From Echria macrotheca (Eukaryota > Ascomycota > Sordariomycetes > Sordariales > Schizotheciaceae): a stretch of DNA of 64,000 bases. Location of the stretch: contig MU839833.1 of NCBI GenBank assembly GCA_030411725.1, positions 930,001 through 994,000 of the forward strand, written 5' to 3'. Below, piece after piece: positions 1 to 12,500 of the stretch; position 1 is the first letter of the stretch; every line of letters starts with the position of its first letter. Both the position numbers and the translations under genes were made by a program. The notes beneath the pieces were generated by a model. That model was given only the letters and a program-made list of their open reading frames with translations, searched no databases and was not told the origin of the DNA.

Positions 1-3000
1 CTGCTTGCTCCCCCGGTTGTCTGTCCAGGCCACGGATATCCAGCGGGAATCAACACTCAACGCGTATGCTATATGTATACAAGAGTTCTCGTGCAAGAGG
101 TTCGGCGATGGAGCGGTAGTGACCTTGAAGTCTACCGACTTGGGAAGGGGTTGCTCGAGAACGATTGCCGGGGCCGGCATCGCTCCACCAAACAGCGTAC
201 AGCGATCGTAAGTCTCGAGACAGAGCTTCATACTCTCCTGGGGTGTAAGGACCTGGACAGATATCTCAGAAGCGATAAAGTCGATTGGAACCAGTTGGAG
301 GACCAGATCGTTGAGGATCGACTTCTTGCGGTCGACCATTGCCTTCTTATAGTGCTGGAATATGTCCCAGAAAGCGGAACACGAATCCACGATCGAGCTC
401 GGGTTGTCTGGCGAGTAGACATAGTACACCACGAAATTCTTCTCAGTTGTCTGCGAGGCTGCCAGTGCCTGGACAAGGCTCATCATGTTCTCACCCAGCG
501 CCGCGCTGGCTCGAGCCAGCGTAAGTCCGGGGGAAGATGTCTCCTGATCGAAGAAATATGGGAGTAATCCTTCACTGACCCCGCTGGCTGAAGATAAAGG
601 TTCGAAGCTGCCCAACTTGAGTGTCTCATACGTGCTCCGGATTCTTTCGATGAAGGCGGCCGCGTTGTCGCGCATGCCTTCCCGGTAAGGGAAGATACAG
701 ACCGAGACAACATCCTTCGAGCCTTGTGTCGGCCCCAGGCCTAAGCTCTCCCAGAACGATATCGCCGATGGCAACACAGAAAGCTGCGCTTCGCTACGTC
801 GGAGCTCGAGATGCGGCGACGGAATCTGGAAGATGGGCGGCTTGATCAGTTCTTGACCAGGAGGCCGTGGTTGCACACGATTTGGCTGAGCCAAGAGTGG
901 CACATCCTGAACTTCAATAAGACCCCGTAGCTGGCACTCCGTCGCATCTGCGAGGGTAGAGGGAAGCGCCTTGCGCAGTCCTTGCATGGAATATCGGATC
1001 GCGTTAAGGACACAGCGGCGTGCATCCCGAAGTTCTGGACAAGATTCGTCGCTTCCCAGGCGCAGAGAACCGGAAGCCGCCTGCTCCGTGATGATCTGAG
1101 CAACAGTGATGAGATCGTGGTCTGTCGGAAACGAGTGGAGCGATACCGGTTCTGGCTCCGAGAAATATCTGACCAGGGACAGTTCCGGGATGTCGGGCGC
1201 GGACAAGCGTGCCAAGTCGACGGAACCGTATCCCGGCGAGTCAGTCGATATATCCTCCAGATCCTTGAAAGAAGCAGCGAGTGAGATTACATCGTCATCC
1301 GGCCGTCTTTTGACCACGCTCGATTTTGCCGGAGACGATGGCTCGTCCACTACATCGCTTGCCTCCTCTGAGTCGCTCGAAAAAACCGAGTCTCCAGACT
1401 CAGAACGCACGTCGTCCCGCACCGCGGGGCTGCCAGCGGGACCCCCGCTCATCCTAGAAAGCAGAGTACTCAGGTTGGATGGGAGATCTTTGAGATGTTT
1501 CGGTTTCTGGGGTATCCCGGGCATGGTAACGGCACCATCCTTTTCATTGTCTTTCCTCGTTGGGATGGTGTAATTGAAGCGCCCTTTCTCTTGATACTTC
1601 TGGTTGGTGAGCGACAAGGAGGGGTCGAAATCTACCCTTTCGAACATGCTGACCCTTCGGCCTCGGCCATTGCCATCAAGACGTCTCGACTGTGGCGGGA
1701 CACGGATGGATGCCCGAATTCGTTTGTAGACTGTATCCGGATTGAAGGGGCTCGGGTGTCTTTTAATCCCTACCGCCGTGTTTGCGTTGTAGCTTTCCAG
1801 ATTACTCGACTGCCGTGTCTCCTCGGCAAGCGTGCTCCGGGCATGTTTTAATTCGGGTTTCGTAAACACCGGCTCGGCCGGGCCCGAGCTTCTGTTGACC
1901 ACAGCCGACTTGCCCCCGATTGTCTGTGGCTCAGCACTCTGTGCCATGTCCATCGTGGCATCCATGGCTGCCCCGAGGTCGTCGAGCACGGGCATCTCAA
2001 AGCCTGCCTCCGGATTCTCGTCGAAGAAGTTGAAATCATCCTCGATAATGTCATTCCCCTCAAACATGTTGTCTCCCAGATCACCATAGATGTTTTCGCC
2101 GTCAAGGAATGTCCCGGTCGGCTGCTCCCGTTTCGGCTCTGTCCCGGCCCAGGCCTCATCGTAAGCTGGGCCTGGGTGGTGACCTGTGCTGTTGTCTAAG
2201 CCGACCATCGCATTTGGCTGCGGTTGGTTACTTGGGCTCAGGATCGGCCCATCAAAGCCGCCTGGTGTCACACCTGGTTGCTGGATGACGTCGGGAGGTG
2301 TTGGATACATAATGCCGGCGGCCGCTGCAGCCCCGTTGTTCGGACGCGGGCCGGCCATGGGTGAGTACCCGCCAATATGGTGATTTCTCGCGTCAGTGTC
2401 CATGGAGTCGCCAGGCTCACCGGCAGTAATTCTCTCTTTCCCTCTCTTCTCTAGAGCATCTTCCCGTTCAAGGCCGGTTGTAAACCACGACCTCGCTTCA
2501 TTCAAAGGATCCGCACTATCGCCAACCAGGGAAGAGTTGCCCTCGAGACGCCTGTCCAGAGACGCCTGCGTCCTCGGTCTCCCGAAACAAAGGACAGACG
2601 GCCATGGGGCTGTTGGAGCTGCAATGGTTCCCGGGGTTCGCCTCCCGTCAAGCCTCTGTTCGTGCTGCCTTCGCTGCGAAAACCGAATATTCAACCAGGC
2701 GCAGTCATCCAAGAGAGATGGCAGCATGCCCCGCATTTTCAGGAGCCTAGAGCAGGTGGTCCTCCATTGCGAGAATTTGTCACCGGGATCCAGCCTCAGC
2801 CGGGCGAGATGAGTATCTGGAGATTGGCCGTAGACAGCATCGGCAATATGGCTCTCGGAATCAAGGATCCCTTGGCATACACCGAATGCTCCCAGCGGCG
2901 CCGCCAAAACCAAGGGCCCGGATGGAAGCATGCCGAAGCGTAACGCATCAGCAGACGATATCAAGCCACGCAGTAATGAGACGCAGAGAGAGATAACCAG

Positions 3001-3757
3001 AGAGCCAGTGGTTGTAAGGTATACCCGAAACGTCGCCAAAGCCGATGAATGCATCAGTTGGCCCACCTCGGTGTCTTCGGCTTCCAAACTCCGAGGCGGC
3101 AGCAGGACGGTTCTGTGATTTAAGGGAATAGCTCGGATCTGCTGGCAAAAGGCTGTTGTCAATGATGACAAAAGGGCTGATATGAAAAATTCATGGATTT
3201 CTTTAACCGGTATTGCGCTGTAGCCTTTGGCATCCAGCAACCCTCCACTGCTTGCTTGTGCTGTTGACGGCGTCGGGTTGAACGAAGACATACCCTTGGT
3301 CGGCGCCTCGAAAGCAGATCCGCTAGAGGACGAGCTGCTGGGCGTATGGATATGATGCGCGCCTGGGTACCGACTTCTCAGCAGACTGACCGGCTCAAAG
3401 CCCCCCTCCTCGACCAAGGCTAGGTAGTATCCGTGGACCTCCATCTTGGCCGTGAGCCCCAGTTGTTCAGGCGGAGCGGTTGCGGAGGGGTCCTGTTTGG
3501 TGAGGTAGAAACACCACATGCTGTGGCGCTTGGCGTCGACGTAGACGAGGTGGCCATCGCTGCGCAAGGCCTCTTCGACGGCGGAAGCATCGAAGGCGTA
3601 GGTCGAAGATGGCGCGGCGACGGGTTCGTAGATACGATATGCAACGGAGGCAAGATTATTCTGGAAAGGATCAGCTCAGCCCGAGGCAGACAAAAGGGGA
3701 AAGCGAAGGAATACATACTATTAGAAATGTGTTCGTCTCGTAATCGCCAGCGTCCAT
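1..3757 (-). CDS. SSN2: Mediator complex subunit 13 (Med13/Ssn2), 3' end outside window
   Basis: Subunit of the CDK8 kinase module of Mediator, which represses or tunes RNA polymerase II transcription in the nucleus. The start at 3757 gives MDAGDYETNTFLI, the conserved Med13 N-terminus. This 39-nt first exon (3719-3757) is followed by an intron at 3661-3718 (GTATGT donor, CAG acceptor). One open exon then runs from 3660 off the window edge, about 1233 codons in all. The N-terminal domain continues with NNLASVAYRIYEP. The middle is Ser/Pro-rich and acidic (a DDFNFFDE patch). The C-terminal MID/PIWI-like part has VSVCIFPYREGM near 660-720 and RWISVAWTDNRG at the edge. The exon has no start codon of its own, so simple ORF finding misses it. 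Family proteins usually run past 1500 aa, so several hundred residues are probably missing. Divergent from Enp2 across 682 bp. Confidence 0.93.
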
Positions 3758-4439
3758 GTCGGCGGAGACGGCACCGCGCAGTGCGAGACGGCGAGTGTCG
3801 AGCAGACATCCACCTCGGTTCGCAGAGATGGTCTCCACGCTACAGCGACCACCGGGCTCGTCGTTGTCGATTCGTCGCGATGGCTGACTCCATGGCAAGC
3901 ACTCCACGGCCGGTACTCTTGCCAATCACCAGGGACTGTGTCCCCAGCACATCAAGAGCTGGAGGGCTCCAGGGCCTCCGACGGCGGAGCGCAGCAAGAG
4001 CAGTCGGGGGGGAGGGTCGCGCGGTCAATTCGACTGGGGAACTCGAGATTATCCACGCCTCGATTCTAGCCAGCAATACCGGTGCCAGAAAATCCAAGTG
4101 TTGCGTGGAAATCGGATGCGCAATGGCGTCGGCGCAAAGAGGGCTGGTGATGTTGAGGCAAGCACGGCAATGTTCCCTTCTTCAGTGGCGCAGTTGCGCA
4201 TTGGATGAACGGTTTCTTCCGCTCACTAACAGAGTCCCTGGACCCCAAGCCCAAACCCAAACCCTTGTCATCAAGCCGAGCCGGATCTAAGATTTGGTCC
4301 GTGCGCTCGCTGTCCCGGTTCCGATAAGATAAGGAAAGTGCAGGATGCAGTTCCAACTCAAAAGTTTTGGGAGATCAGTTCTTCTGCCCCTCGACAACTG
4401 CAAGCCGACCACCAACTTTTCGCAACATCCCTGCCCGCC
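3758..4439. promoter_or_regulatory. Divergent intergenic region between MED13 and ENP2
   Basis: This 682-bp stretch separates two genes transcribed away from each other, so it should hold both promoters. Short open frames cross it on both strands, but none resembles a protein and several overlap antisense. I see no recognisable RNA gene or well-formed TATA box. The role is inferred from gene orientation only. Confidence 0.5.
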
Positions 4440-6462
4440 ATGAAGTTGACAAATCCGGGCTCAGTGCCTGTGTAAGTCACTATTAATTAATTGCCGCTTC
4501 AATACGGCGCCGAATTTAGCTAACAGATCAAGGTACACTGTTTCCGGGCCGTCGACTGCGAGACCGCTCCCAGACTGGCTTGCGCGGCGGAGGAAGAGGT
4601 CGGCCAAATACGACGCGGAAAACTTGAACAACTTTGAATTGCTTCAGGAGTTTGAGTTCGAAGAAGGTTGGCATTTTTGGCGCATATACGACATGAGAAG
4701 CTAACACTGCTGTCTAGCCAGTAACTGCGTGAGAGTGAGCGAAGATGGAAACTGGATCATGAGCACAGGCACCTACAAACCGCAATTCCATGTCCACTCG
4801 ACCCAAGAACTGTCGCTATCATTTTCGCGACACACCAAGTCGGAGAACACGACCTTCTTGCTGCTAAGCCAGGACTACACCAAAAGCATACATCTACAAA
4901 CCGACCGATCGCTAGAGTTCCATACGCCGATGGGATGCCATTACGAGGTGCGGCTCCCACGTTTCGGACGTGACCTCGCATATCTACGCCAAAATACCGA
5001 GGTCCTGGTGCCCGCCGTAGGGTTATCTGCCGACGGATCTGGTCTGGGTGAAGTGTTCAGGCTCGACCTAGAACGAGGGCAGTTCCTCCGCCCATGGCAA
5101 GTCGATGTTGGCGAAGACGAAGCCAACAGTGGGCTACAGGGCAGCATCCACGCAGGCGCCGTGAATGTAGCAGCGGTAGCCGAAGCAACACACGGTCTCT
5201 GTGCATTTGGTACGACGATCGGAACTGTTGAGTTCTTCGACCCTCGAAGCAAAGGCAGGGTAGCCGTATTAGGAGGTAACGATGGAGAAGTCACGGCTCT
5301 AGACTATGCAATGGACGGTCTCTCGCTGGCACTTGGAACAAGCAATGGGCAGATCCGAATCTTCGACCTGAGAAATCCCCGTCCGCTGCTCACGAAAGAT
5401 CAGGGAATGGGACTCCCGATCAAAAATCTCATCCACCTAAAGACGTCTACCGAGGAGCGGAAGCTACTTTCAGCGGACAAGAGAATCATCAAGATCTGGG
5501 ACGAGCAGAGTGGCGACCTTTGGACTTCCATCGAACCCATGGTCGACATCAATTTCGTGACCCATTGTCCCGATTCTGGCATGATCTTGACCGCGAATGA
5601 GGGCAAGCAGATGCACAGTTTTTTCATTCCCAATCTCGGGCTGGCACCAAGGTGGTGCCACTTCCTCGACAACCTCGTTCATGAGATGGAGACCGAGAAA
5701 CCCACGGAAACCTACGACAACTACAAGTTCTTGACGGTTCCAGAACTCAAGTCTCTCAGTCTATCGCATCTCATCGGGAAGACGAATCTCCTCCGGCCTT
5801 ATATGCACGGCTACTTTGTGGCTGCGAAGCTCTACGACCAAGCCCGCCTCATCGCCAACCCCTACATCTGGGAAGAGGAACGCGCCAAGAGGATCAAGGA
5901 GAAGGTTGAGAAAGAACGCTCGAGTCGTATCCGGGGCATCAAGAAGGTCAAGGTCAACCAGAGATTGGCAGACAAGATCATGCAGAAACAGGAGAACAGG
6001 GCCAAGGTCGACCCTAACGCTGGTGTCCTCGGCGATGCTCGTTTCCAGAAGGTCTTCGAAGACGAGGAGTTCAAGGTTGACGAAAACAGCTACGAGTTCC
6101 GGGCGCTCAACCCTAGCACCAAAGTGCCAGGGGATGAGGGTTATCAAGCTCCTCGCAACGTCAGCGATAGTGAGTCGGATGATGAAAACGATGATGACGA
6201 TAGGGACGAAAGTGGCGACGTCGTCATGCAGGTTTCGTCTTCTCGCGCTCAAGGCGGGAGAACGAAGGATACGGCGATTGGCTCAAGGCTACAGAAAGAA
6301 ACACGCGCATCGAAGCCACGCCAGGCCGACTTTGTCGGAGAGAAACAAATAACATTTATACCAGAATCCAAAAAGGCAAAGCAGCCTCAAGCTCCTCAGC
6401 CAACGAAGCGGCGCTCTGACGGCCGAAGAAGCGCAAGCACCAATACCTTCCGGCGACTATAG
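4440..6462 (+). CDS. ENP2: Enp2/NOL10 nucleolar WD-repeat ribosome biogenesis protein
   Basis: Nucleolar WD40 protein needed for 18S rRNA processing and 40S assembly as part of the small-subunit processome. Exons 4440-4471, 4533-4666 and 4718-6462 give 636 aa (yeast Enp2 has about 700). The N-terminus MKLTNPGSVPVYTVSG, then DWLARRRKR and FEFEEASNCVRVSEDG, is the family signature. It is visible only after removing two short introns (GTAAGT donor at 4472, GTTGGC donor at 4667). WD-type blades span about residues 55-350. A NUC153 motif (DARFQKVFEDEEF) lies near residues 485-525, followed by an acidic Ser/Asp tract near 540 and a basic tail, both common in nucleolar proteins. An AATAAA at 6467-6472 directly follows the stop. 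Convergent with the next gene, 195 bp away. Confidence 0.95.
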
Positions 6463-6657
6463 ACGTAATAAAATCTTCCCATTCCGACCTAATATTACAT
6501 GCCAAAGGGCTTGGGCTTGACGCTTCCTGCCCAGAGTTTATGTCACCAGCCAATACGCCCATCCGCCGTCGTTCCTCGATTCAGCGAGTCTACCAGCTCC
6601 TAACCGTCGTCATCAAGTCATTCACTCTGATTTCCTCCGAGCCGCCTGTTCGTAAGT

Positions 6658-7190
6658 TCATTTTCGGCTGAAGTTTATGCGCTTGTCGCTGCCACGGCTC
6701 TCGCTGCGATTCCCGATACCCTTCTCCAGATCTGACGGCTTGAAGCGTGGTGTTGGGGGGACATCGTCGAGTTTGTTCATTCGCCCTCCTCGGCCCATGG
6801 AATCCTTTACCGACTTGGGGAACTCGGTTCTCCTTGGTGTCAGCGCGGTGACAACCTTCCTTGCTGATCTCCTAATTGTCTCCCTCATGGTCCACTCCCT
6901 CTTCTTTGCGATGAAGAAGAGGACGGTACTGGCGACTGGGCACCCGTTAGCTCAAGAACCTAGGTCTGTGGCCGAGGATACTCACTTCCGATGATGCCAA
7001 TAACACAGACGACGACAATAATGGCGATCAACCCTCCGCGGGACAGCTCCAGGGCACCGGCGCTAGCCCCAGAAGCACCTGCGACGCTGCCATCGATATC
7101 GGAACTGCCGGCTGATCCTGCGCTGGCATCGCCGCCCGTGAATGGGTGCTCGGTGGCGAGAGGAAAGGCCGAGCTGGTTGCAGACGCCAT
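6658..7190 (-). CDS. Small single-pass membrane protein, unknown function
   Basis: Exons 6986-7190 and 6658-6935, joined across a 50-nt intron (GTGAGT donor, CAG acceptor), encode 160 aa. The first 50 residues are rich in Ser, Gly and Ala, with no clear cleavable signal peptide. Residues about 53-82 form one strongly hydrophobic segment (LIAIIVVVCVIGIIG...VLFFIAKK) that is complete only after splicing. A basic Arg/Lys-rich tail follows, containing RETIRRSARK and two Pro/Arg stretches. This suggests a type III topology with the tail in the cytosol. I recognise the general design from fungal hypothetical proteins but can assign no function. Small Ser/Gly/Ala-rich one-pass proteins are often at the cell surface; that is inference only. 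Confidence 0.72.
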
Positions 7191-9540
7191 GGCTAAATGT
7201 TGGACGCTGATATCCTTGCCCAGCAGAGGATAGTCGACAGCGTTGGAATGCTTCGTCGAAGTGAAGACGAAGGTGGCGCCACTACGGCGATGGCTGGAAT
7301 CAGGAGATGTTGGGACTCAAGAGGTGGGAATGGGAAAGGTAAAGGCCGAGTTCCCACGCGCCGGAGGGAGTGTGTCGAGTATTTAGTCAAGGCCGTATGA
7401 GATGGATACCCCAATGTCATAGGCTGGAGAGAGACGGTGGCCCCCGCAACAACAACGCTGAGAAGCTAGCACCGCCATCCTTGCCGTTATACCTGACCAG
7501 ACAATATATATCGCCGGTGCCGCAAAACCTGGAGTGGGCCGAGAAGGGGGGACAAGCGGCGACTCAGATTGTGATGCCCTTTGTGATTTGCGCGGTGGTT
7601 GTTGCCGCAGCATCGAACCCAAGGGCCGGCACTCGCACGCGAGCGGCAGGGGCGCAGGGACGGATGCGACTTGCAATTGGGTCCGCACCCGTGAAGGTTG
7701 AAACCTCGCAGCAGAGGAAGACTCGCAACCACTGTGCGAGGGAGGCTCTGATTGGTCTGGAGCGTGATGTGCTCGAAGCGCCGGCCTTGTGGACTCATCA
7801 ACCCCTGGTCGTCGGCCCCCTCCTGGCGATGCGCGAGCCGTGGCGCCTTTCAGGCAGCCAATCAGCGGTGTAGAATCCACAAGGGTCGGCCAGCGGCTGC
7901 TGAGGAAGATCTGTAGCTCTCGCTGTAGAAATGCTCATCAGTTGCACCACAACGCTCTCATCACATCTCTCTGCTCAAGCTCTGCTCGGGTGACATCGCC
8001 TTGCTGATATGCAGGTGCAGCTGTCGCCAGATCACATCGCCGGTGCTTCGTGTGCTTTGTGTGCTCGGCTTTTCGGCTCGTTCTTTACAGTAAAAGTCAG
8101 GCTCGTCACACTGCGATTTAAAGTGCCAAGAGGTCCTCCGCTCGGTCCAAGCAGTATCGAGGATGACGCCCCCATTAGGCGCCGTTGGAGTGCAGGAGCC
8201 GCTTCGGCTTCGGTTTCTTTACCTCTGGAGGATCTCGCATGTTCGGAGTCAGGTGGAGCAGATAGCGCAAAGAAGACGGATGTAACCCCTCGGTAGTGCC
8301 TGGAAGCTGCAAGATTCAGAGCCTCCAGAGTCCAGGCTTTCAAGGCGCCAACGAACTCGCTGTGGGGGATTTTGCGAGATCTCGGAAGCATCAACCACTC
8401 CCCGCTTTCACTGCTTGGATCAGCTGCTCCTACGCCAAGTCGTGCGCCGAGACGGAAAACCGAATAAGAATATCTCGGACCTTCGACAGCCAAGGCGAAG
8501 ACATCCAAAAGTAGGGACTCTGGGGCCAAGGCTTCCATGTCGACAAAGTAACCACTGCAGTCGGCCAAGTAACAAGCCGCATGCCGGGCTAGGTAGCGGC
8601 GCCGGCATGTTTGGTGCCGGGGAGGTCGCAGAGGCGTGTCACTTGCCGCCGCTCCTTTTAGAAGCTTGGGATGGCCGAGCATTCGCCCTGGGAATTTTGG
8701 GCGGTTGCAGTCCGGGCCTCCATGACAATGGACCCAGTGGCTTCCAAGAATGTTCGACTGCATCGCTGTGGTGTCTTATCCCGGCGTTGGGGAGGTATCA
8801 AGGTGAGACCTCCGACCATAACGTAAGAGTCGGTTGTGTTACACGGTAGGCCACGCAAACACCACAAGTGGCGGACAGTTGAATATTGGCCGGCGGCCCG
8901 GTGCGTTGCCGGAGACGGCTACGGTTACACCGCGGAGAATAAACCCGGGATCGACACGGAGTCGGATGCGGAGAGGGTCTGCCCTGTTTACGGCTTCGGG
9001 CCCCGGTCGCGGGACTCGGGGACCAACCACCAGCAAGTCTTTACCGTTCAGTTTTTCCGGACTACTACGAGTATACCTCCTACCGTTCAGGGCCACATTC
9101 GACACAATGTAGGACCGGGCACATGTCCAGCCCCTGGCTCGCAGTCCGAAAGTCAACGTCAAGAATCATGAGCCAACCCAGCGTTCATAGCACTAGTTCC
9201 CAGTTGCAGCCCGTGTTTCGAAATCGCATAAAAAGATTCTCACGGCGGTGCTCATCTTATCGAGATGCCCTTCTCCTGATTCGGAAGTGACAGAGAGGGC
9301 ACGGCGTTGCCCCTCGCCAATCGGTTGCCGGACGTGCCTTCCTCCTGAGCCTCGTAGCTATCTCTGGATTCTCGGGTGACGCTCGCAAGCTCTCTGAAGC
9401 AGAACTCTGCCTCTGCCCCGGTGTCGTGACCGATCATTTCCCCCTGGGGGCAGAAGTCGACAGAAGGACATCTGCTCCAGCTGTCATTCCTCTGTTCTGT
9501 CCAAGTTTGTTGAAGTATCCTTCCAAAGATTTCCCTAGCC
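7191..9540. other. 2.35-kb stretch without a convincing gene
   Basis: Open frames exist on both strands, at 7370-7880 in opposite directions and at 8032-8763 on minus. They overlap one another antisense, lack recognisable domains and have low-complexity composition. The interval should carry the promoter of the small membrane protein to its left and of the coiled-coil gene at 9541. Confidence 0.5.
8032..8763 (-). CDS. Doubtful open reading frame, 243 aa
   Basis: This is the longest ATG-started frame in the gap between two real genes. The product is rich in Ala, Leu, Ser and Arg, shows no domain, signal peptide or membrane segment, and resembles nothing I know. Frames of comparable length lie antisense to it at 8009-8514. 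GC-rich fungal intergenic DNA produces such frames by chance. I list it so that transcript evidence can be checked and would not call it a gene without that. Confidence 0.15.
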   Translation of the reverse strand: MQSNILGSHWVHCHGGPDCNRPKFPGRMLGHPKLLKGAAASDTPLRPPRHQTCRRRYLARHAACYLADCSGYFVDMEALAPESLLLDVFALAVEGPRYSYSVFRLGARLGVGAADPSSESGEWLMLPRSRKIPHSEFVGALKAWTLEALNLAASRHYRGVTSVFFALSAPPDSEHARSSRGKETEAEAAPALQRRLMGASSSILLGPSGGPLGTLNRSVTSLTFTVKNEPKSRAHKAHEAPAM

Positions 9541-12500
9541 ATGGGAGGTCCACACCAACAACCCGAGGTCTTTGACCTTACAGAAGACGTGGACATGTTC
9601 GATGACGACGAGCTCGCCGAAGCGTACGATACCATTTCGTTCCCACAAGACAAGCCCGACGATAGTTCAGCAACCGTGACAAACCCCGAACCGACCCGTC
9701 CGGCAAACGGAGACCTAGTCCAACAAGAGCCTACCACTCGAGCCGATCCCAATAGTAGCTTACTTCTGGAGAAGGCGTCGCTTACATTCTCCTCAACTAA
9801 GCCAGGAGGTGGCTTCGAGTTCGGACCGGCTGCGCGCATCTCTGTAGCCAACTTCACGCGGATGCCCAGCAAGCCCCTGCCCGTACATCCGTTCCCTGAG
9901 GACCAGCCTCCGCAACCCCAGAAGCCGGCTCAAACACGTATTGCCGGCCCCTTAAACTTCAGCTTGCCATCAGCTAGACCGAACCTGGGTCCCACCGTTG
10001 CCGTTCCCGCTACGAAAGATGGCGATGATCTCAAGACATTACAAGTCCATGAACACGCTGTCCAGGCCTCTCGGAGGAATAAACACCAACTCCGCGAGTT
10101 CAACTTGCTCCCAGGAAGCCCAATGATTGGTAATCACTGTGCTGTGACGACGACAATTGTCCCTGTCCTCTCTCCTGCAAGGAAACAGAGCGCAACTACT
10201 ATAGAACTCCCAGATAAAGGCACCACGCAAGCACCCTATGTCCGCAGTCCAGCCAGCCCTATGGTTACTCCTCAGCAAAATAAACAACAGGTCAAGTTGA
10301 AGTCAGGCATGAAGCAGATGAGCAATCTACCAACCATATTTGAACAGGCTATGCAGCATCGACCAACTCTTCCGGCGCATTATGGCGGCGGACAAGAAGA
10401 AACACAAATCAGCATGTCCAGACGGCTAGAAGGGGTCTCTGACAGAAATCCAACATCAGCGCCGAAAAGTAGCCCATTACCTTTCCCAGACGCATACCGA
10501 CAGTCTGCTCATAACTTTCCTGTGCCACCGCAAGTGCCCTTAGCTTCCCAGCAGCGGGGAGCATCAGGAAAACCAACCGTTGCTGAAACAACCTCCCCTA
10601 ACAAAGGTCAGTCAAAAGACTTTAATATATCGAAGCGACGATCACGGCACCACCATACGTCCAGGGCCTCGGAGGCTGCGAGCGATATCCCATCCAGCTC
10701 TCCGCCACCGAACACACCTGTCCCTCAAAAGAGCGGCCGCATCGAGGAAGCATTTCTGCAGTCCCTTGCAGGGGTTGTGAATAACTTCACATCAGGAAAG
10801 CGAGACGAGCAAGACGATGAACGAAAACGCTTCATGAAATACATCAAGAAATTGCGGTACCAACGCCAAGAGTCCGAGAACGAATTAAGGACATATGTCG
10901 GACAACTCAACGCCCAGGCGAAAAAGATAGAGCTGCAAAAGAAAGCGCAGGCCACCCTGGAAGAAGAAATGAGAAGAAAGGAAGAACAGATACAAGACAA
11001 AGAGGGAGAGCTTCAGGCTATGGAAGAGCAGATGCGAGTGCTCGAAGATGAAGTCAGTCTTGCAACAGAGAGGGTTCGAAAAATCGAGGAAAAGTATACG
11101 GTCTGCAAGGACCACCTCAACTCTGCCATTGAGGAGCAGCAGCAACTTTACACCCGTTCAAAGAAACAGTGCGAAGATGCAATCCAGCAAATGCATAATA
11201 TGGAGAAGTCACAGCGGGAGCTTGTCGAACTGACCAGCCGGACAACCGAGGCAGTACGGGAGCAGATGCTCGAGAAAGTCCGTCAGACGGTTGCCCAGAG
11301 CAATGAGGAGATGGAAAAGTGTGAGTACATGGGAATCGCGGTGATCAACTTCGCTAAGTCTGAGTGACAGTACGGGAAGAGATAGAGGGGTTAAGAAAGG
11401 AGGTCGACACGAAGAGCGCTGAACTCGCTTCCGAGAAGGAAAACAGTCGCATCCTGCTCCAGAAGCTCGAAGATCTCCAAGCCGCATCCGTCAGTTTTGA
11501 GAAGCTTGCCTCCCAGAACCAAGATATACTGCAGAAGCTTGAGCTTCAGATCAAGACCACGTCGGAGCGCGACCAGTCGCTTGAAACAAAGACGAGGTAA
11601 AGTGAGGCAATATCTCCGCGCTACTGCTCTAACAAACTGACCCAGATTCGAAGCTATGAGAGCAGATCTCAGCGGTCTGTCCAAACTAGTCTCGGAAGAG
11701 TCGAAGATCCTGCGCGGTCTTCACCAGGGGCACAGAGAGTCGATGGACAGGTATGTATCAACGAAACGGGTAACATTAGAGAATTATAGCCGACTAACAA
11801 TTCCAGTCTTGGCTCCAAGGTTGGTACCGTTCTGGAATCCCAAAAGGCGGTCGCCGATCAAGCTGCTGCCGTGACGACTGCAGCCGAAGCCCATGTCAAG
11901 TCAATACTGGATAAGCTTGATCAGTTTCGGGACATGAGCGACGAGTTGCAACGCAGGGCGGAAGAGAGTGGAATGTTGGCCTCGCTGCTCAAGGCCACTG
12001 AAGACATGAAAAAAGTTCTCGAGGCGGAGGTGAATTCTGCAAACCTCCAGATTCACACGCTCGAGGAAGAATTATCTACTTTGGAAATGGCCGAGAGGAA
12101 GAATGCGGAAATGGAATCCCAAATTCGTTTGATGGGAGACGAACGGAACGGCATTGTCTCCGAACTCAAGTCGGCGAGAGGACTTGTGGAAAAACTGGAG
12201 AATCAGCTTCGCTCGAGAGACCAGACTCAAAGGTCGGAGGCTGAGCGGTTTGCCGGCAAGATCACACAGTTGGCCCAGATTATCCGGGGTCACGAAGCTG
12301 GTGCTTCAACTTTGGCGGAGCAGGCTGCCGAAGTAGCACGGCGAGAGGAGAGATTCAAGAGCGAGAAGATTGTGAGGGAGATGTCCGCTGCCCTCGAGAA
12401 AGTCGAACAACAGAAAGCCTCGGTAATACAAGAGTTGGAAAATGCTCGGCAGGAGCTGCGGCAGAGGGATGAGAGGATTCAGAGTTTCGAGCGAACCGTT

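Noticed and set aside
3433..4290. Plus-strand open frame of 285 codons
   Set aside because: It is antisense to the Med13 N-terminal coding sequence and runs into the divergent promoter. The minus-strand Med13 reading is recognisable throughout; this product is not.
7370..7880. Opposing open frames of about 165 codons on both strands
   Set aside because: They overlap almost completely antisense, have no domain and show low-complexity composition, as expected by chance in GC-rich DNA.
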